Origin: Excoecaria cochinchinensis | Lineage: Eukaryota; Streptophyta; Magnoliopsida; Malpighiales; Euphorbiaceae | Assembly (NCBI GenBank): GCA_947683425.1 | Contig: CANTUQ010000070.1 | Span: 7,023,501 to 7,087,500 of the forward strand | Reading direction: 5' to 3' | DNA: 64,000 bases | Shown: piece after piece, positions 46,823-58,797 of the stretch | Layout of the letters: every line of letters begins with the position of its first letter | Position numbering within the stretch: the stretch's first letter is position 1 | The notes under the pieces: generated by a model | Seen by the model: only the letters and a program-made list of their open reading frames with translations | Told to the model about the DNA's origin: nothing | The model's database searches: none | Position numbers and translations under genes: made by a program

Positions 46823-47017
46823 ACTTGCACAATGGTGAACTATACATGTATGTGTTTAACAAGTATAACTAGTAATTTCATAAGTGTATCAGCATTCTTT
46901 TTGAATCAACTAATAAATATGCATTAAAAAAGTTTAAACAGTTAACACATGGTCCGTTAAAAATTACAGTTAATCAATTAATCAACACATGGTCCGTTAA
47001 AAATTACAGTTAATCAA

Positions 47018-50000
47018 TTAATCACTATGTGATGAATTTTGGAATTCCTCTTTCTCGTTCTCATTGCTATCGTAATCTGTAAATTCCTCCTCTTCCTCAT
47101 CCACCTCAAGTTGTTGATCAATGTCATCAGTGTTATCAATTTCAATTACCACTCCCGAAGGGTCACGCAAGTCTATATCATCGTCAGTACAAGCATCCAT
47201 TGTTATATCTTGCACAGCAACTTCATCAACTTGGAATGCATTACATTCTGTAGTAGCAATGTCATCTCTTACATCTGATGTCACAACGTAGTCCCTCGGT
47301 TTAACTGAAAACACAGCTAACCAGTTAGTTTTGTCTAATTTTAAAGCTGGATATCTTACATAATACACTTGAGTTGCTTGCATTGCTAGGATAAATGGTT
47401 CATAATGGTTGAACCGACGATGCTGGTTTACATCAACAAGTCTATATTAGCTATGAATCTTAATACCAATGTCAAAAGTTGGATCAAACTAATGACACTT
47501 AAATAATACAGTTCGCTTTATTGGTAACGATGGGTACTCTATCTCTATGATCTCTTCAATCCATCCATAGTAATCACCAACGTTATCAACTGAGTTTGAC
47601 TCTTTCACATAAACTCCACTATTTATTGAATGTCTCCCAGAACCATGACCTTTAGTGTGAAATTTGTATCCATTGATAAAGTATATCGAGTAGCACTTCA
47701 CTCTCTGCAGTGGTTTCTGTGACAAACTTGTGAGGAATTCATTTTCAATTCCATTGTAACGGACATGCTCTTCAAAAAACACATATTGAAGTTATCATCA
47801 TTACCATCTTATATGACATTTATGTGTTATAAATAAGTATTTGTGAGCCTTACATATAATTCGAACCAGTCCGCAAAGTAGGTGTCAATATTTGCATCAA
47901 TTTGACTTGGTGTAAGATGGGGATGCTTCTTACGTAAGTTGTCGCAATATATACTTCATTACCAAAAAAATTAAAAGCAATGTCATCAAATTAAAAAATC
48001 CCTATAGATCTCGCAACAGAATCACATATATAATTGTTATGTACCTTAAGAATGGAGAAACCTCCTCGCAATTAAGTAGAATATAAGTATGAGCTGCCTT
48101 ATACTCCTCAGATGTTAATGCCCTATTACGAATTTCTGAGCTTCTTCGTCCTGGATAAGTGAAAATTTTTAAATTCCCACTTACATTTTCCTCCCAATCT
48201 CCATCATCATTACGAGGAGGATGTCGGTGTCTAGTCCTGACATGAGGTTCAAAGTAATGCAAGAAAAAATTTGAGGATTCTGATAGTAGGTGCGCATTGC
48301 ATATAGATGCCTCTACTGTTGACTTGTTACCAATCTTTTTTTTAAGGGTTCGAAGGTACCTACATATGGCAGATGTAGATAATGAATTTATGCTTTAATG
48401 TGTTCATACATATTTACTACCATAATGTTAATCTTAAACAGTTATTACCTCTCAAACGGATACATCCAACGATATTGTACTGGTCCAGCAACCCTTGCTT
48501 CATGTGGTAAGTGAATCATTAAGTGCTCTATTGAGTCAAAAAAGGACGGAGGAAATATCTTTTCAAGTTTTCAAATTATTTGTGGAATGTTGGAGTCCAA
48601 TGTCCTCCAGACGGATAGTACTGCATATCAAGTCCCTAAAAAATAAGCTCAACTCTATAAGGACCTGCCACACATGTCCAAGAAGTAACTCACGGAAGGC
48701 AACAGGTAGCAATTGTTGCATAAATATGTGGCAATCATAACTTTTCATGCAATATAATTTAAGTTTCACCATGTCAACACAACGACCTAAATTTGAAACA
48801 TATCCATCTAGAAACTTCAGTTCCTTCAACCAATCAAACAGTTCTTTTTTTGCTTTCTTATCCAATGTGTAACATGCTTTTGGATATTTGCCAATGATTG
48901 GATTCATTGACAACTCTGAACGGCAACAATATCTCTCTAAGTCGGAACGTGCTTTCGCACTGTCTTTGATTTTTCCTTCAACATTCAAAATTGTGTTAAT
49001 CACATTGTCGAATATGTTTTTCTCGATATGCATTACATCGAGATTGTGCCTTATCATGTTTGTTTTCTAATAAGGCAAATCCCAAAATATGCTTCGCTTC
49101 CTCCACCCACAAGACTGACATATGATCCCATTAATCTCGTCGGCATCAAACTCAAGTGCTTTGACTAAACCCCACTGCTCAATTTCTTGCAGAATATCTT
49201 CCCCATTTCTAATTGGTGGTGGTGGCATTGTTTCAACATGCCCGAATCTAAAGTTCCTCCTGTTTCTCCTAAAGGGGTGATCATGAGGAAGAAATTTTCT
49301 ATAATTATCAAACCATATTTGCTTTCCACCACTCTCATGTCTAAAAGATTGTGTATGTTCCATACAATAAGGGCATGCATATTTTTCAGATATACTCCAA
49401 CCAGACAACATTGAATATGCTAGAAAGTCATTGATTGTCCACTTAAGCGCAGCTCGCATCATAAAGTTTTGGTTGGTGGACACATCATATATTAACACCC
49501 CACTATTCCACAATTCGTTCAACTCATAAATCAAGGGTTGTAAATGTACGTCAATTTTTTGCTTAGGATTTCTCGGCCCTAGCACAATAATAGTTAGGAA
49601 CATATAAGCCTCCTTCATACACATCTAAGGTGGTAGATTGTAAGGCGTGATAATTACCGGCCATGATGAGTATTTTCTCCCATATTGGCTGAATGGTTGA
49701 AAACCATTTGTACATAACCCCAACCTAACATTTCTAGTCTCAGCAGCAAATGATTGATGAGTTTCATTGAAATGATTTCAAGCTAGAGAGTCAGAAGGAA
49801 GTTGGATAATCCCATCATTTTGGACATGATCATGATGCCATCTCATATGTTTCGCTGTCGTTTCTGACTGATATAATCGCTGCAGCCTAGGTGTTAGAGG
49901 AAAGTAATACATCTTTTTATATGCTTTCAACCTTTGCTTACGGGAACCGGCACTCATCTTGAATCTTGGATGATTACAAAACTTGCATTGTGTCAAATTT

Positions 50001-50806
50001 TCATCCTCATGCCAATACAACATGCATCCTTCATTGCAACAATTGATTTTTTGGACAGGCAATCCCAAGCTTCTAACAAGATATTTGGTTTGGTAAAAAT
50101 TGTCTGGCAATAAGTTACCTTCAGGCAAAGTTTCTTTAAACAGTTGGATGTTTGCATCGAAAAACCTCTCTGGAAGATTAAATTCTGATTTGGCATGCAA
50201 CATCCTTGCAACTACAGAAAGCTCAGAATGGTCATCACAACTAGAATACAACTGTGCATTACCAGATTCAAGAAGATCATAAAATTATTGACATTGTGGA
50301 TTCGGTGCCTCATCCATATCATTTCCATAAAAATTTGAGGGTCCAGGTATGTTAGGGTTTGACAGAGATACTTGTTCATGATTATAAGTAGTGTGACCTT
50401 CTTGATTAAATTGTTGCCAAAGGGTGTCGAGATTAAAACTAGACCCAGCTGCATCAAGTACCATTTGCTGATATGAACTTCTTACCTCTCCACCATCCAC
50501 TGATTCATTCAGTATTGGAATCCAATTTAACTCGTTTGGAGTAATGTGTGTCTCCCCGTGGCAATTCCAAACTAAATAATCTCAAATAAATCCCTTACGA
50601 AATAGATGATTCATAACTGTATCCGCATCATGAAACTTGCGGTTCACACATCGTTTGCATGGACACCTAATTTGATCGCCACTCATTTCTTCAGGATGAG
50701 AAGTGGCGAATTTAATGAAACTTTCTGCTCCATAAACGTATGATGCATTAGTCCTTCCACTTGCATCCCGCCAATTATACATCCAACTACGATCATCAGA
50801 ATCCAT
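47018..50806 (-). pseudogene. TNP2-like CACTA transposase (Transposase_21), broken by stops
   Basis: It begins MDSDDRSWMYNWRDASGR (the transposase-associated N-terminal domain, with CPCKRCVN). It continues through CNEGCMLYWHEDENLTQCKF and PLTPRLQRLYQS, then WSISEKYACPYC, then the Transposase_21 core HNLDVMHIEKNIFDNVI, and DUF4218 (SFFDSIEHLMIHLPHEARVA and VQYRWMYPFER, with donor at 48448). Exons near 48360-48046 and 47782 follow, and then DUF4216 (GYKFHTKGHG, VLFKCH, QVYYVRYPAL) and an acidic tail. In-frame stops stand in conserved sites: GFI-stop-DYLVW (50581), QCQ-stop-FYDLL, LA-stop-NHFNE, LPP-stop-MCMKEAY, LPY-stop-KTNMIRHN (49065), KCH-stop-FDPTFD and IHS-stop-YRLVD. Most replace Trp, Arg or Gln codons. 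It would have catalysed cut-and-paste transposition. Confidence 0.92.
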
Positions 50807-50849
50807 AATACTAGAATTCCTCCATTTTCACAAAATAAGAAAAATACAA

Positions 50850-52560
50850 AGTTTAGTGTCCAAGTTATACAGAAAAAATGTAGCTACTAACGTAAATATA
50901 TACTAAGCTTATTCCAAAAGTTTGTATTGTTCATACTAAACTTAGTATATATGCCTTTAGTCCAAGGAAAATGGAAAATTTGTCATTCCTACTACCGCTG
51001 GGTTTGGATCCTATTTTTGGTTATCAAATGATATTTTTGCCTAGTGCAATAGATTCGATAATCTTTTCTATAGATAATGTAAAGGTAAGCCTATCTACAT
51101 AAGTACATAAAGACCCTAGAATATGGTTGACTCCCTTGCTTACTGTTTCTAGTTTCTACATTCTACAATAAGACAATTTAGAAATAAATTATATACAAAA
51201 GCGAAATTATATGTATATTTGCTAACTTTGAATATATATGTATATATATAATAACTACTCTGAATATATATATATATATAATAACCGAACAAAATTAACA
51301 ATCATAAGTTAATAATTACCATTTTTTGGTTTCAGTATTGTCAGTAAATGTCTCAATTTTCTTTATATCATTCTTAATTAGCACAAAGCATCAAGCAAAG
51401 ATTATAAGTACATAAGACGACCATTTCTTATTAATTGGGACACTCTGGTAATTTAAACCTCATCTGGGTAATCATGGTTCCTTCCTTTTCTAGCTTTGCT
51501 ATAAAGTTCCAAACACTTAGAATATTAAAACTATGATTAGTGGCCTTAATTACATCATTTGCTTTGGATTCTCATCTTCTACACTCCTAAGGAGGTATTA
51601 ATTCAATCAATGCGGGCCCCTCTGCGGTATCATGCTATGGTGATTAACTAAGTGCTTTACAGTTACCTTTTCTTATCTATTCATATTTTGATTAAACATA
51701 TGTCCTATGAATACAATTAAAGGCATCCTTTATTCAATTGTGTTTCAGCCACAAGTATAATTAGTAAATAATTAAACAAAAGTATAAGAATATTTGATGA
51801 ATCCCCATTAATATTCAAATACACATGAATTTGATTAGATTAAACAATTAGATCATGCTATCTTCAAGCATTTAAGTAAAATCTAAATCTTTCATCCAAA
51901 CTGATGGTGAATTACAATGTGAAATACATCAAGCCACCAGTTAAATGAATAAGATGTCCCATGAATTACTAAGAGTTTGATTTTGCTTTCACTCATAAAA
52001 GGTATATTCTGGCATGTTTCACGTATAAACTAAAGCATAAAGCAACAGACATCAGAACCTAGCTGGTTTTTTGCCAAATTTCATGAAATTATTGATTATC
52101 AAATCCATTAAAAATAAAAATCACTTCATTCAAGGTTACAGATGAAGGACAAGAAAAAAATTTCGAGCTCATGACACTCAACATACCTTCTTCCCTGCTA
52201 GAATGCGCACTGTTAGGTTTTGATGGCAGAGACTCGGATCTGTTGCCCTTCCTCCTCCCTTCGCTCCCTACGCGTCTTTCATCTCGCAAGAAACATCAAC
52301 AATTACAATCAATATTGCGCTAACTACACCCTCACAATCTTCAAGCATCTGGAAAATTAAAATCGAAGTACTTTGATCTCATTACCTTTCGCACGGTAAC
52401 GTCGGTTCTATCGCCAATTAGAACTTTGGCGATCGCAGGCGGCACGTCCGATTGAGGGGGATAGGAGATTTCAGGTTCTCTGGGTCACTGCCTCTTTCTT
52501 TTGGGAGTTAAACGATTTTGGGGATTTAGGGTTATTTGGACCTGATAAAAATTCGAAAAA
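50850..52560. other. 5' non-coding region of the CACTA element
   Basis: Between the TNP2 start and the right subterminal repeats. Contains two (TA)n runs (51236-51250 and 51265-51281). A - strand frame at 52289-52089 (Arg/Ser-rich, MRDERRVGSEGRRKGNRSE) could be an upstream leader exon, but I found no splice evidence. Confidence 0.5.
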
Positions 52561-52950
52561 TTGCGACTAATTAGCGACTGCAATATTCAGTCGCTAAATA
52601 CATAAAATTTCGCGTGAAATAGCGACTACATAATTCAGTCGCTAAATCTGTCGCAAATTAAATTTATCAATTTGCGACAGATCATTTATCACTATTTTGT
52701 CGCAATCTCGTCAATTAATTATAGCGACTAACATTTAGTCGCTATTAATTAGAGACTAAAAATATAGTCGCTAAAAAAGGCGCGAGATTTTCGCAGCACA
52801 ATTTAGCGACTAAATTCATCTTGTGTCGCTATTTAGTCGCTATTTTAATGCAAATTACATTTCCGCGACTGAATTTTATTACAGTCGCAAATTAGTCACA
52901 AAATTAGCGACTAAACTTGTTAGTCGTTAATTTCCGTCGCTAAACTGCCT
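52560..52950. repeat. Right subterminal repeat region of the CACTA element
   Basis: About fifteen copies of agcgact/agtcgct-type motifs, matching those in the left end and ordered in both orientations. Confidence 0.9.
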
Positions 52951-53275
52951 TTTTTTTATAGTGGTAGTCACATGTTTTTATAGAACATATTGAATTTATT
53001 TTTTTATTTTGGTAATTAAGTTCACTTTTTTAACCTAGTATAAAAGTTGAGGGATTCAATAAAAAAAAAAACTTTATAGTTCTGAGGACTTAAAAAATTT
53101 TCCTTTTATTGCTAAAAGTTATGAATTCAAATTTTAACATTTTCTTCTTCCTTTTAATAGTGTTTTTTTTTCTTACCATAGATTACTTAATTAGTTAATT
53201 TATTTTTAAAAAAAAAACTTATTTATTAATTTAAATTTAGATGGATTGAAAATTAAGGGTTGGTTGGACTAATTG

Positions 53276-53783
53276 GGGTTAATTACGTGTGTAGTTATCG
53301 AATTTTGGTACTTATAACCAAATGGTCATAATAAAATAATTTATAACATAAAAGTCATCAAACTTTTATTTTTTTTCAATTAAGGTAAAAATGACCGAAA
53401 AATTAATTTTTCGTCACCGAAAAGTTACACAAATATGCCAATATGACCCGTCTACATGGAGGAATTGACACGTTAGTAAGTACACGTCAGTAAAAATTTT
53501 TTTTTGTCTTTTTGTATAGGTTGACATAACACGTGTACTTGCTGATGTGTCAATTCCTCCATGTAAACGGGTTATATCGCATGCTGACTGGACACGTTCT
53601 AGAAAATTACCGATGAAATAGCATATTTGTGTAGCCCTCCGGTAACGAAAAATTAATTTTTCGGTCATTTTTACCTTAATTGAAAAAAAATAAAAATTTG
53701 ATGACTTTTATGTTACAAATTATTTTATTATAACCATTTGGTTATAAGCACCAAAATTCGATGACCACAGACGTAATTACCCC
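53276..53783. mobile_element. Foldback MITE, Mutator-like, 9-bp TSD gactaattg
   Basis: 508 bp with very long inverted arms. The left arm gggttaattacgtgtgtagt and onward runs through ccaaatggtcataataaaat and agtcatcaaacttttatt. The right arm is its imperfect complement. Identical 9-bp flanks gactaattg are at 53267-53275 and 53784-53792. The two arms together make up most of the element, so the transcript would fold into a long hairpin. No coding capacity. Confidence 0.9.
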
Positions 53784-53947
53784 GACTAATTGCCTTGTAG
53801 TTCACCTTAACAACCTGAGTTGACTAAATCCGGTCCACGGCTTTAAAAAAAAAAAACTAATTTTATAGTCTTTTCACTTTTGTATGTAATTTATCATTAG
53901 GATAGATCGAGTTGGAATATATAGAGAGAGAAAAAATTTAAATATTA

Positions 53948-54234
53948 CTCCCTCCGTTTCTTAATAACTATCATTTTTTAGAAAATTTTATATTCCATTT
54001 TCAAACTTTCAATACAACATTAATTTTTTTTTTAATTTTCAATACGATATTAATTTCATATCATATTTTCAATGTTATTCAACCAATTAGATTTAAGTTA
54101 CAATTTTCGAAGTAGTAAAAATAAGAGTAATTTAGTCATTATCTATTATATTTAATGTTAAATTTAGGTCTAATTAATGTTTTTTAATTCTAGCGAAAAC
54201 AGTAAAAGTGACAAATATTATGGAACGGGTGGAG
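53948..54234. mobile_element. Stowaway-like (Tc1/mariner) MITE, TA target
   Basis: 287 bp. The left end ctccctccgtttcttaataa matches the Stowaway terminal consensus, and the complement of the right end is ctccacccgttccataata. It is flanked by TA on both sides (53946-53947 and 54235-54236). No transposase. Confidence 0.88.
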
Positions 54235-54713
54235 TAAATATTAGATTTGAACTTGAACTCTTATTCATATGTTTACATTAATTTTAACAGCTGAAATGTA
54301 CTTTAAAATATTTCAGATGCCATATATATAGATTCGGCATCAAATTGAAAATTCAAATTATAATATTTTAATGATAATTAATCCACTTATTAGTATTAAC
54401 TGTTGGAAAATTAATCCTAAAGTCTGAAAAAACATATGCTATAAGAAAAAAAAAATCAAAACAATAACAATATATAAGTCTTTTATGAAAAAAAAATAAA
54501 ACATTAAAACAATTATTTGTATGTGTTCCCCAAATAGTCATATGAATAAATATAAAAAAAAAAAACTTAATTAATAGAAAAATTTGCAAAAAATGTCTCT
54601 TACGTATTTTTAGGATACTAAAATGACTATATCGTTGATTTGAAAGCAAAAATTTTCCTAACGTAAAAGGATATTGATTCAAAAATGACCTTATAATAAG
54701 TAACTTTAATCAA

Positions 54714-55171
54714 AGGTTGATTTCAATGATGGTTATCGAATTTATACCAAAATTACGCAAAAATAATTAAATAATTTTTTTTTTCAAAAAAGTTATTGAA
54801 CTTAAAACTATTATACAAAAAAGTCATTATAAACGGATTCCGGTGTTGACTCTCACCGGAAAATCTAGCTGGAATCTGTTTATAATAACTTTTGTGTATA
54901 ATGTTTTTAAGTTTAATGACTTTTTTGAAAGAAAAAAATTATTTAGTTATTTTTGCGTAATTTTGATATAAGTTCGATAACCATCAATGAAATAATTTAA
55001 GTTCGCGTGTGCAAGCTAGATTTTCCGGTGAGCGTCAACACTGAAATCCGTTTATAATGACTTTTGTTTATAATGGTTTTAAGTTCAATGACTTTTTTGA
55101 AAGAAAAAATTATTTAGTTATTTTTGCGTAATTTTGGTATAAGTTCAATAACAATCAGTGAAATTAACTTT
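54714..55171. mobile_element. Foldback MITE with a duplicated right arm, 9-bp TSD
   Basis: The left end aggttgatttcaatgatggt and the complement of the right end (aagttaatttcactgattgt) pair. The flanks tttaatcaa (54705-54713 and 55172-55180) are identical. The right arm is present twice: one copy at about 54865-54990 and a second at about 55010-55170. The arms meet at caccggaaaatctagct. Confidence 0.85.
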
Positions 55172-55662
55172 TTTAATCAATTATGAATTAATTGCTGACT
55201 CGGGGCAAATCATGCCAATTCTTAAAAGATAGAAATATTTTTATTACATTAGTCCAAAATAGGTGCTAGAACATTTTAATACCAAGTGGAAAATATGAGG
55301 GGGGATTTTTATACCTTTACTCCTTAATTAATTGATGTGGGAAACTAACTACATCCTTTCCTTTTAGATATTCTAAAACAAGTAGGCAAGGGAACTGATT
55401 GAAAAGATAGCAATACATATCAAAGGTTGTTCTTGCAAGTGGTAAATAGCTTAAATTCTCTTAAATAAAATTTAATTTTTGCTCCGTGCATGAAATATAT
55501 ATTATTGGAAAGATTATCCCTAATTATGAGTTTGACAATGTTCAATTCTAAATTAATTGGTCTCGTATGCTTAAAAAAATCGAACCGAATACAAGAATGA
55601 TAAACCAAAAAAGAAAAGATAGCAATATATCATCATTTATTCTAATCCCAATTCTATATGGT

Positions 55663-55671
<9 letters not shown>

Positions 55672-55700
<29 letters not shown>
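55672..55700. repeat. (TA)n microsatellite
   Basis: About 14 TA units. A pure poly(T) run of about 24 follows at 55750-55774. Confidence 0.9.
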
Positions 55701-55704
<4 letters not shown>

Positions 55705-55748
55705 CAAAAACTTGGCTTATTAGAGAATAAAAATATTAGACAATTTTC

Positions 55749-55780
<32 letters not shown>

Positions 55781-56304
55781 GAGTAGGATATTTTTAAGTT
55801 GAAGCTAACAAATTAAAATTGGACATTCAAAGTGGTATATTTACCTTCTTCTGGTGCATTTTGTGACCATATAATATTCATATTCTTTCATTATTAGTAT
55901 TCTTGTCACTGTTGACATTGATCATTAGACGTAGTGGAGAACATTTTCGGTATTTCTTTGGGCTGTAGTGACAATTATTTCAGACAAAATAGGGTTTTGA
56001 AATTCGATGTGCAGGCAATTTTTCGTAAAATTGAAAACGACATCTAAGCAAATTTTCTATTCCTTCTGAATTTTGAATTTCTTTTCATGGATAGGATATT
56101 GAAAACTTGATCGGTGCGACTAGATTGAAAATATTTCAAGAGGTCTATATTAATAACTGTTTCTGATAATCATTGTTGAATTGTAAACCAATTTTCATCC
56201 TAATAATTGTAAACCATTATGATGTATTTGTGACTATTTTGTGTGATATAAAAGTATAACCTTAATCATCGAAATTCAATAACAAAATATATTATTTTAA
56301 AATA

Positions 56305-56786
56305 TAATTAATTTCACCCATAATTACTGAATTTATACTCAAAATAATACTAATATAATAAAAAAAATTTATTTTTTTTAAAATCACTAAATTTAAAACA
56401 TATATACAAAAAAATCACTTTAACTATTTTCTGATAAAAAAATAGACGTAAAGTTTAGCTGGCGCATACATTCAGCACCCTCTGCACACGTGGCGTGCCA
56501 CATGGAAAAAATGGCATGTATGGCAAGTTGATTTGTCGAAATGTCCACGTGGCATGCCACATGTCATGCTTACATGTCATTTTTTTCACGTGGCATGTCA
56601 CATGTGTAGATAGTGTTAAATGTACGCGCCAGCTGGATTTTTCGGCGGTAATTTTGCCGAAAAACGGTCAAAATAACTTTTATATATATATATTTTAAAT
56701 TAAATGATTTTTAAGAGAACAAAAATTATTTCATTATATTAGTGTTATTTGAATATAATTTCAATGACAATTAATGAAATTAACCC
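56305..56786. mobile_element. Foldback MITE with G-box-like palindromes, 9-bp TSD (8 of 9 match)
   Basis: The left end taattaatttcacccataat and the complement of the right end gggttaatttcattaattg pair. The flanks are tttaaaata (56296-56304) and tttaaaatg (56787-56795). The centre (56485-56605) holds several cacgtggc / gccacatg palindromes. No coding capacity. Confidence 0.8.
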
Positions 56787-56795
56787 TTTAAAATG

Positions 56796-58766
56796 TCATA
56801 TTATATGTATTCAATTTTTTTTTTAAAAAAAAACAGTTAGGGTTGAAATTTACCAAGAAAATGGATTTGAATATCATCATATTAACAAGATATTCTATAA
56901 TAAAAAGCAATATCTTCCTTTAGAGTACATTTTAACATAATAAAATTAAGGTGGAATCGGAAGATATTTAAACTCGATTCTTCACAAATTAAAGATCAAT
57001 AAAAAAAAATAACAACAATAAATCAAGAATGACCTAATAAATAGAACTATATCTTGTCTTGCTTAATCTTGCATGGTTGCTGCATGAAATCTAATTCCCA
57101 CTTTCATCTCAGGAAAAAAAAAATACATGAAGAAATCTAATTCCCACTGACATCTTTTCACCATATTATTCTATTTAATATTTTTTGCAGCTAAATGGCA
57201 CTTTCTATTATAATGATTTTATTTTGGCACTTTCCTTCTTCTGCCATTCTTTTACCTTCAAGTTCTTTATAAAAAAAATCCAAAAAATATAAAAATAAAA
57301 TTAAAATTAAAAAAGAGAGATGAATTTCAAGAATCCTTTCACAATCGATCGATGCCATTCCTACTTTCACAATTAAATTTTCTTTTTATTTATTTATTTA
57401 TTTTATTTTTGAGGAGTTTGATCTAGTCTCACTTTCTCATGCATCACTTGTTTGGAATTTTCCCTATCCAAATGATAACGACAGTTCTTGATCTTTTTTA
57501 TTTTTTATTTTTTAATCTTGATCACACAAATATATATGAAGAACCCACTTTTGCACTTTCACTAAACAAATAGCAAAAAATTGAAAAAGGATTCCACATT
57601 TTTTGACGATGTTCTAGTTCCAGGTTGACGTAGAATTTCAAGATTCTTGCTCACCATATAATTGAGATAAATACATATCTCGTGTACTCTTTATTTTCGT
57701 ATATGATTCAGGCTTTCTTTTTACTTTTTTTTTTTTTTTTTTCTTTTCGTTAAAGTAATATATTCGTTTTTAATTCCATTTCATGACTGTCTACACTTCT
57801 GGAGATATATTAGTTCAAGAATGGGATTAGGTTATAAATATAGGAATTTACTTACTTAAACCAGTTTTATTAAATTTCTGTAAATCAAATTAATAATAAG
57901 CAATACTATACCAATAGTTGTTAGTCCAAATGATAAAAAATTTGAATTTTCTTAAATAAATTTTTACATTCAATATTTATCTCGATCATTTAATGTATTA
58001 CTCTATTGGGAGAGCATTTTCTAATTATCGATCCGATAAGATCCAATTATGTTTAGTTGATATCGAATACTTAAAAAAGCAGGATTGGATAATGGAAGGT
58101 CATAGAAAAAAATAAAAAGCAATGATATATAAAAATAATTTTAATTAATAATTTGATCCATTATATATATTCATGAACTTAGATTAGGATAGAAAAATTC
58201 ATATTATGTGATAGATAACGAAACACAGATATTAATATTGTTTCCTATTAAGAGAATGGAAAGGCGTCTCAAGTCTTCCCACTTGGGTTAGCAGGACAAA
58301 TTTAAGTGTTGAATCAATCAGTCTTTTCACCAACAAAAATCAGACCAATTAGTACAGCTTCTAATTGTATATTATAATTATATATATATTGTATTGGAAT
58401 TATTGTATTGGAAGCGAATAAGGAATAATCTTATCTAATCTAAATTGAAGAGGCTGAAGATTATCTTGAGAACAATAGTACAGCTTCTAATTGTATATTC
58501 TAATTATATATTTATCACCTAAAATATTCTTTTCTTATTTGGTGTGTCTCCTATCCTAAGCTTCAGTTACTCATAATTTTTATCCATGCCAAATACAAAC
58601 AATAGCAAAATAAATAAAATAGCTGGAAATTAGATGTCTCGAATTCTAATCATAAAAATTGAGTATTTTTAAATAATTGAAAGTGAGCATTTTGCCTTCG
58701 TTTACAGATTTGTCAGGCGAGAATCTAAATTGGTCAGAATAATAAATTTTAAATATAAGATAATTA

Positions 58767-58797
<31 letters not shown>

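Larger units (their letters stand above)
43325..52963 (-). mobile_element. CACTA (En/Spm-type) DNA transposon, 9.6 kb
   Basis: The left end CACTACAAAAAAAAAGAC (43325) and the complement of the right end CACTATAAAAAAAAGGC (52963) form the short CACTA terminal repeats. A 3-bp TSD gta stands on each side (43322-43324 and 52964-52966). Both subterminal regions are packed with a tagtcgct/agcgact motif. Two genes run on the - strand in the usual order, TNP2-like first (50806-47018) then TNPA/Transposase_24-like (46822-44033). The complete architecture with broken genes means it is recently autonomous in origin but now dead, unless mobilised in trans. Confidence 0.95.
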
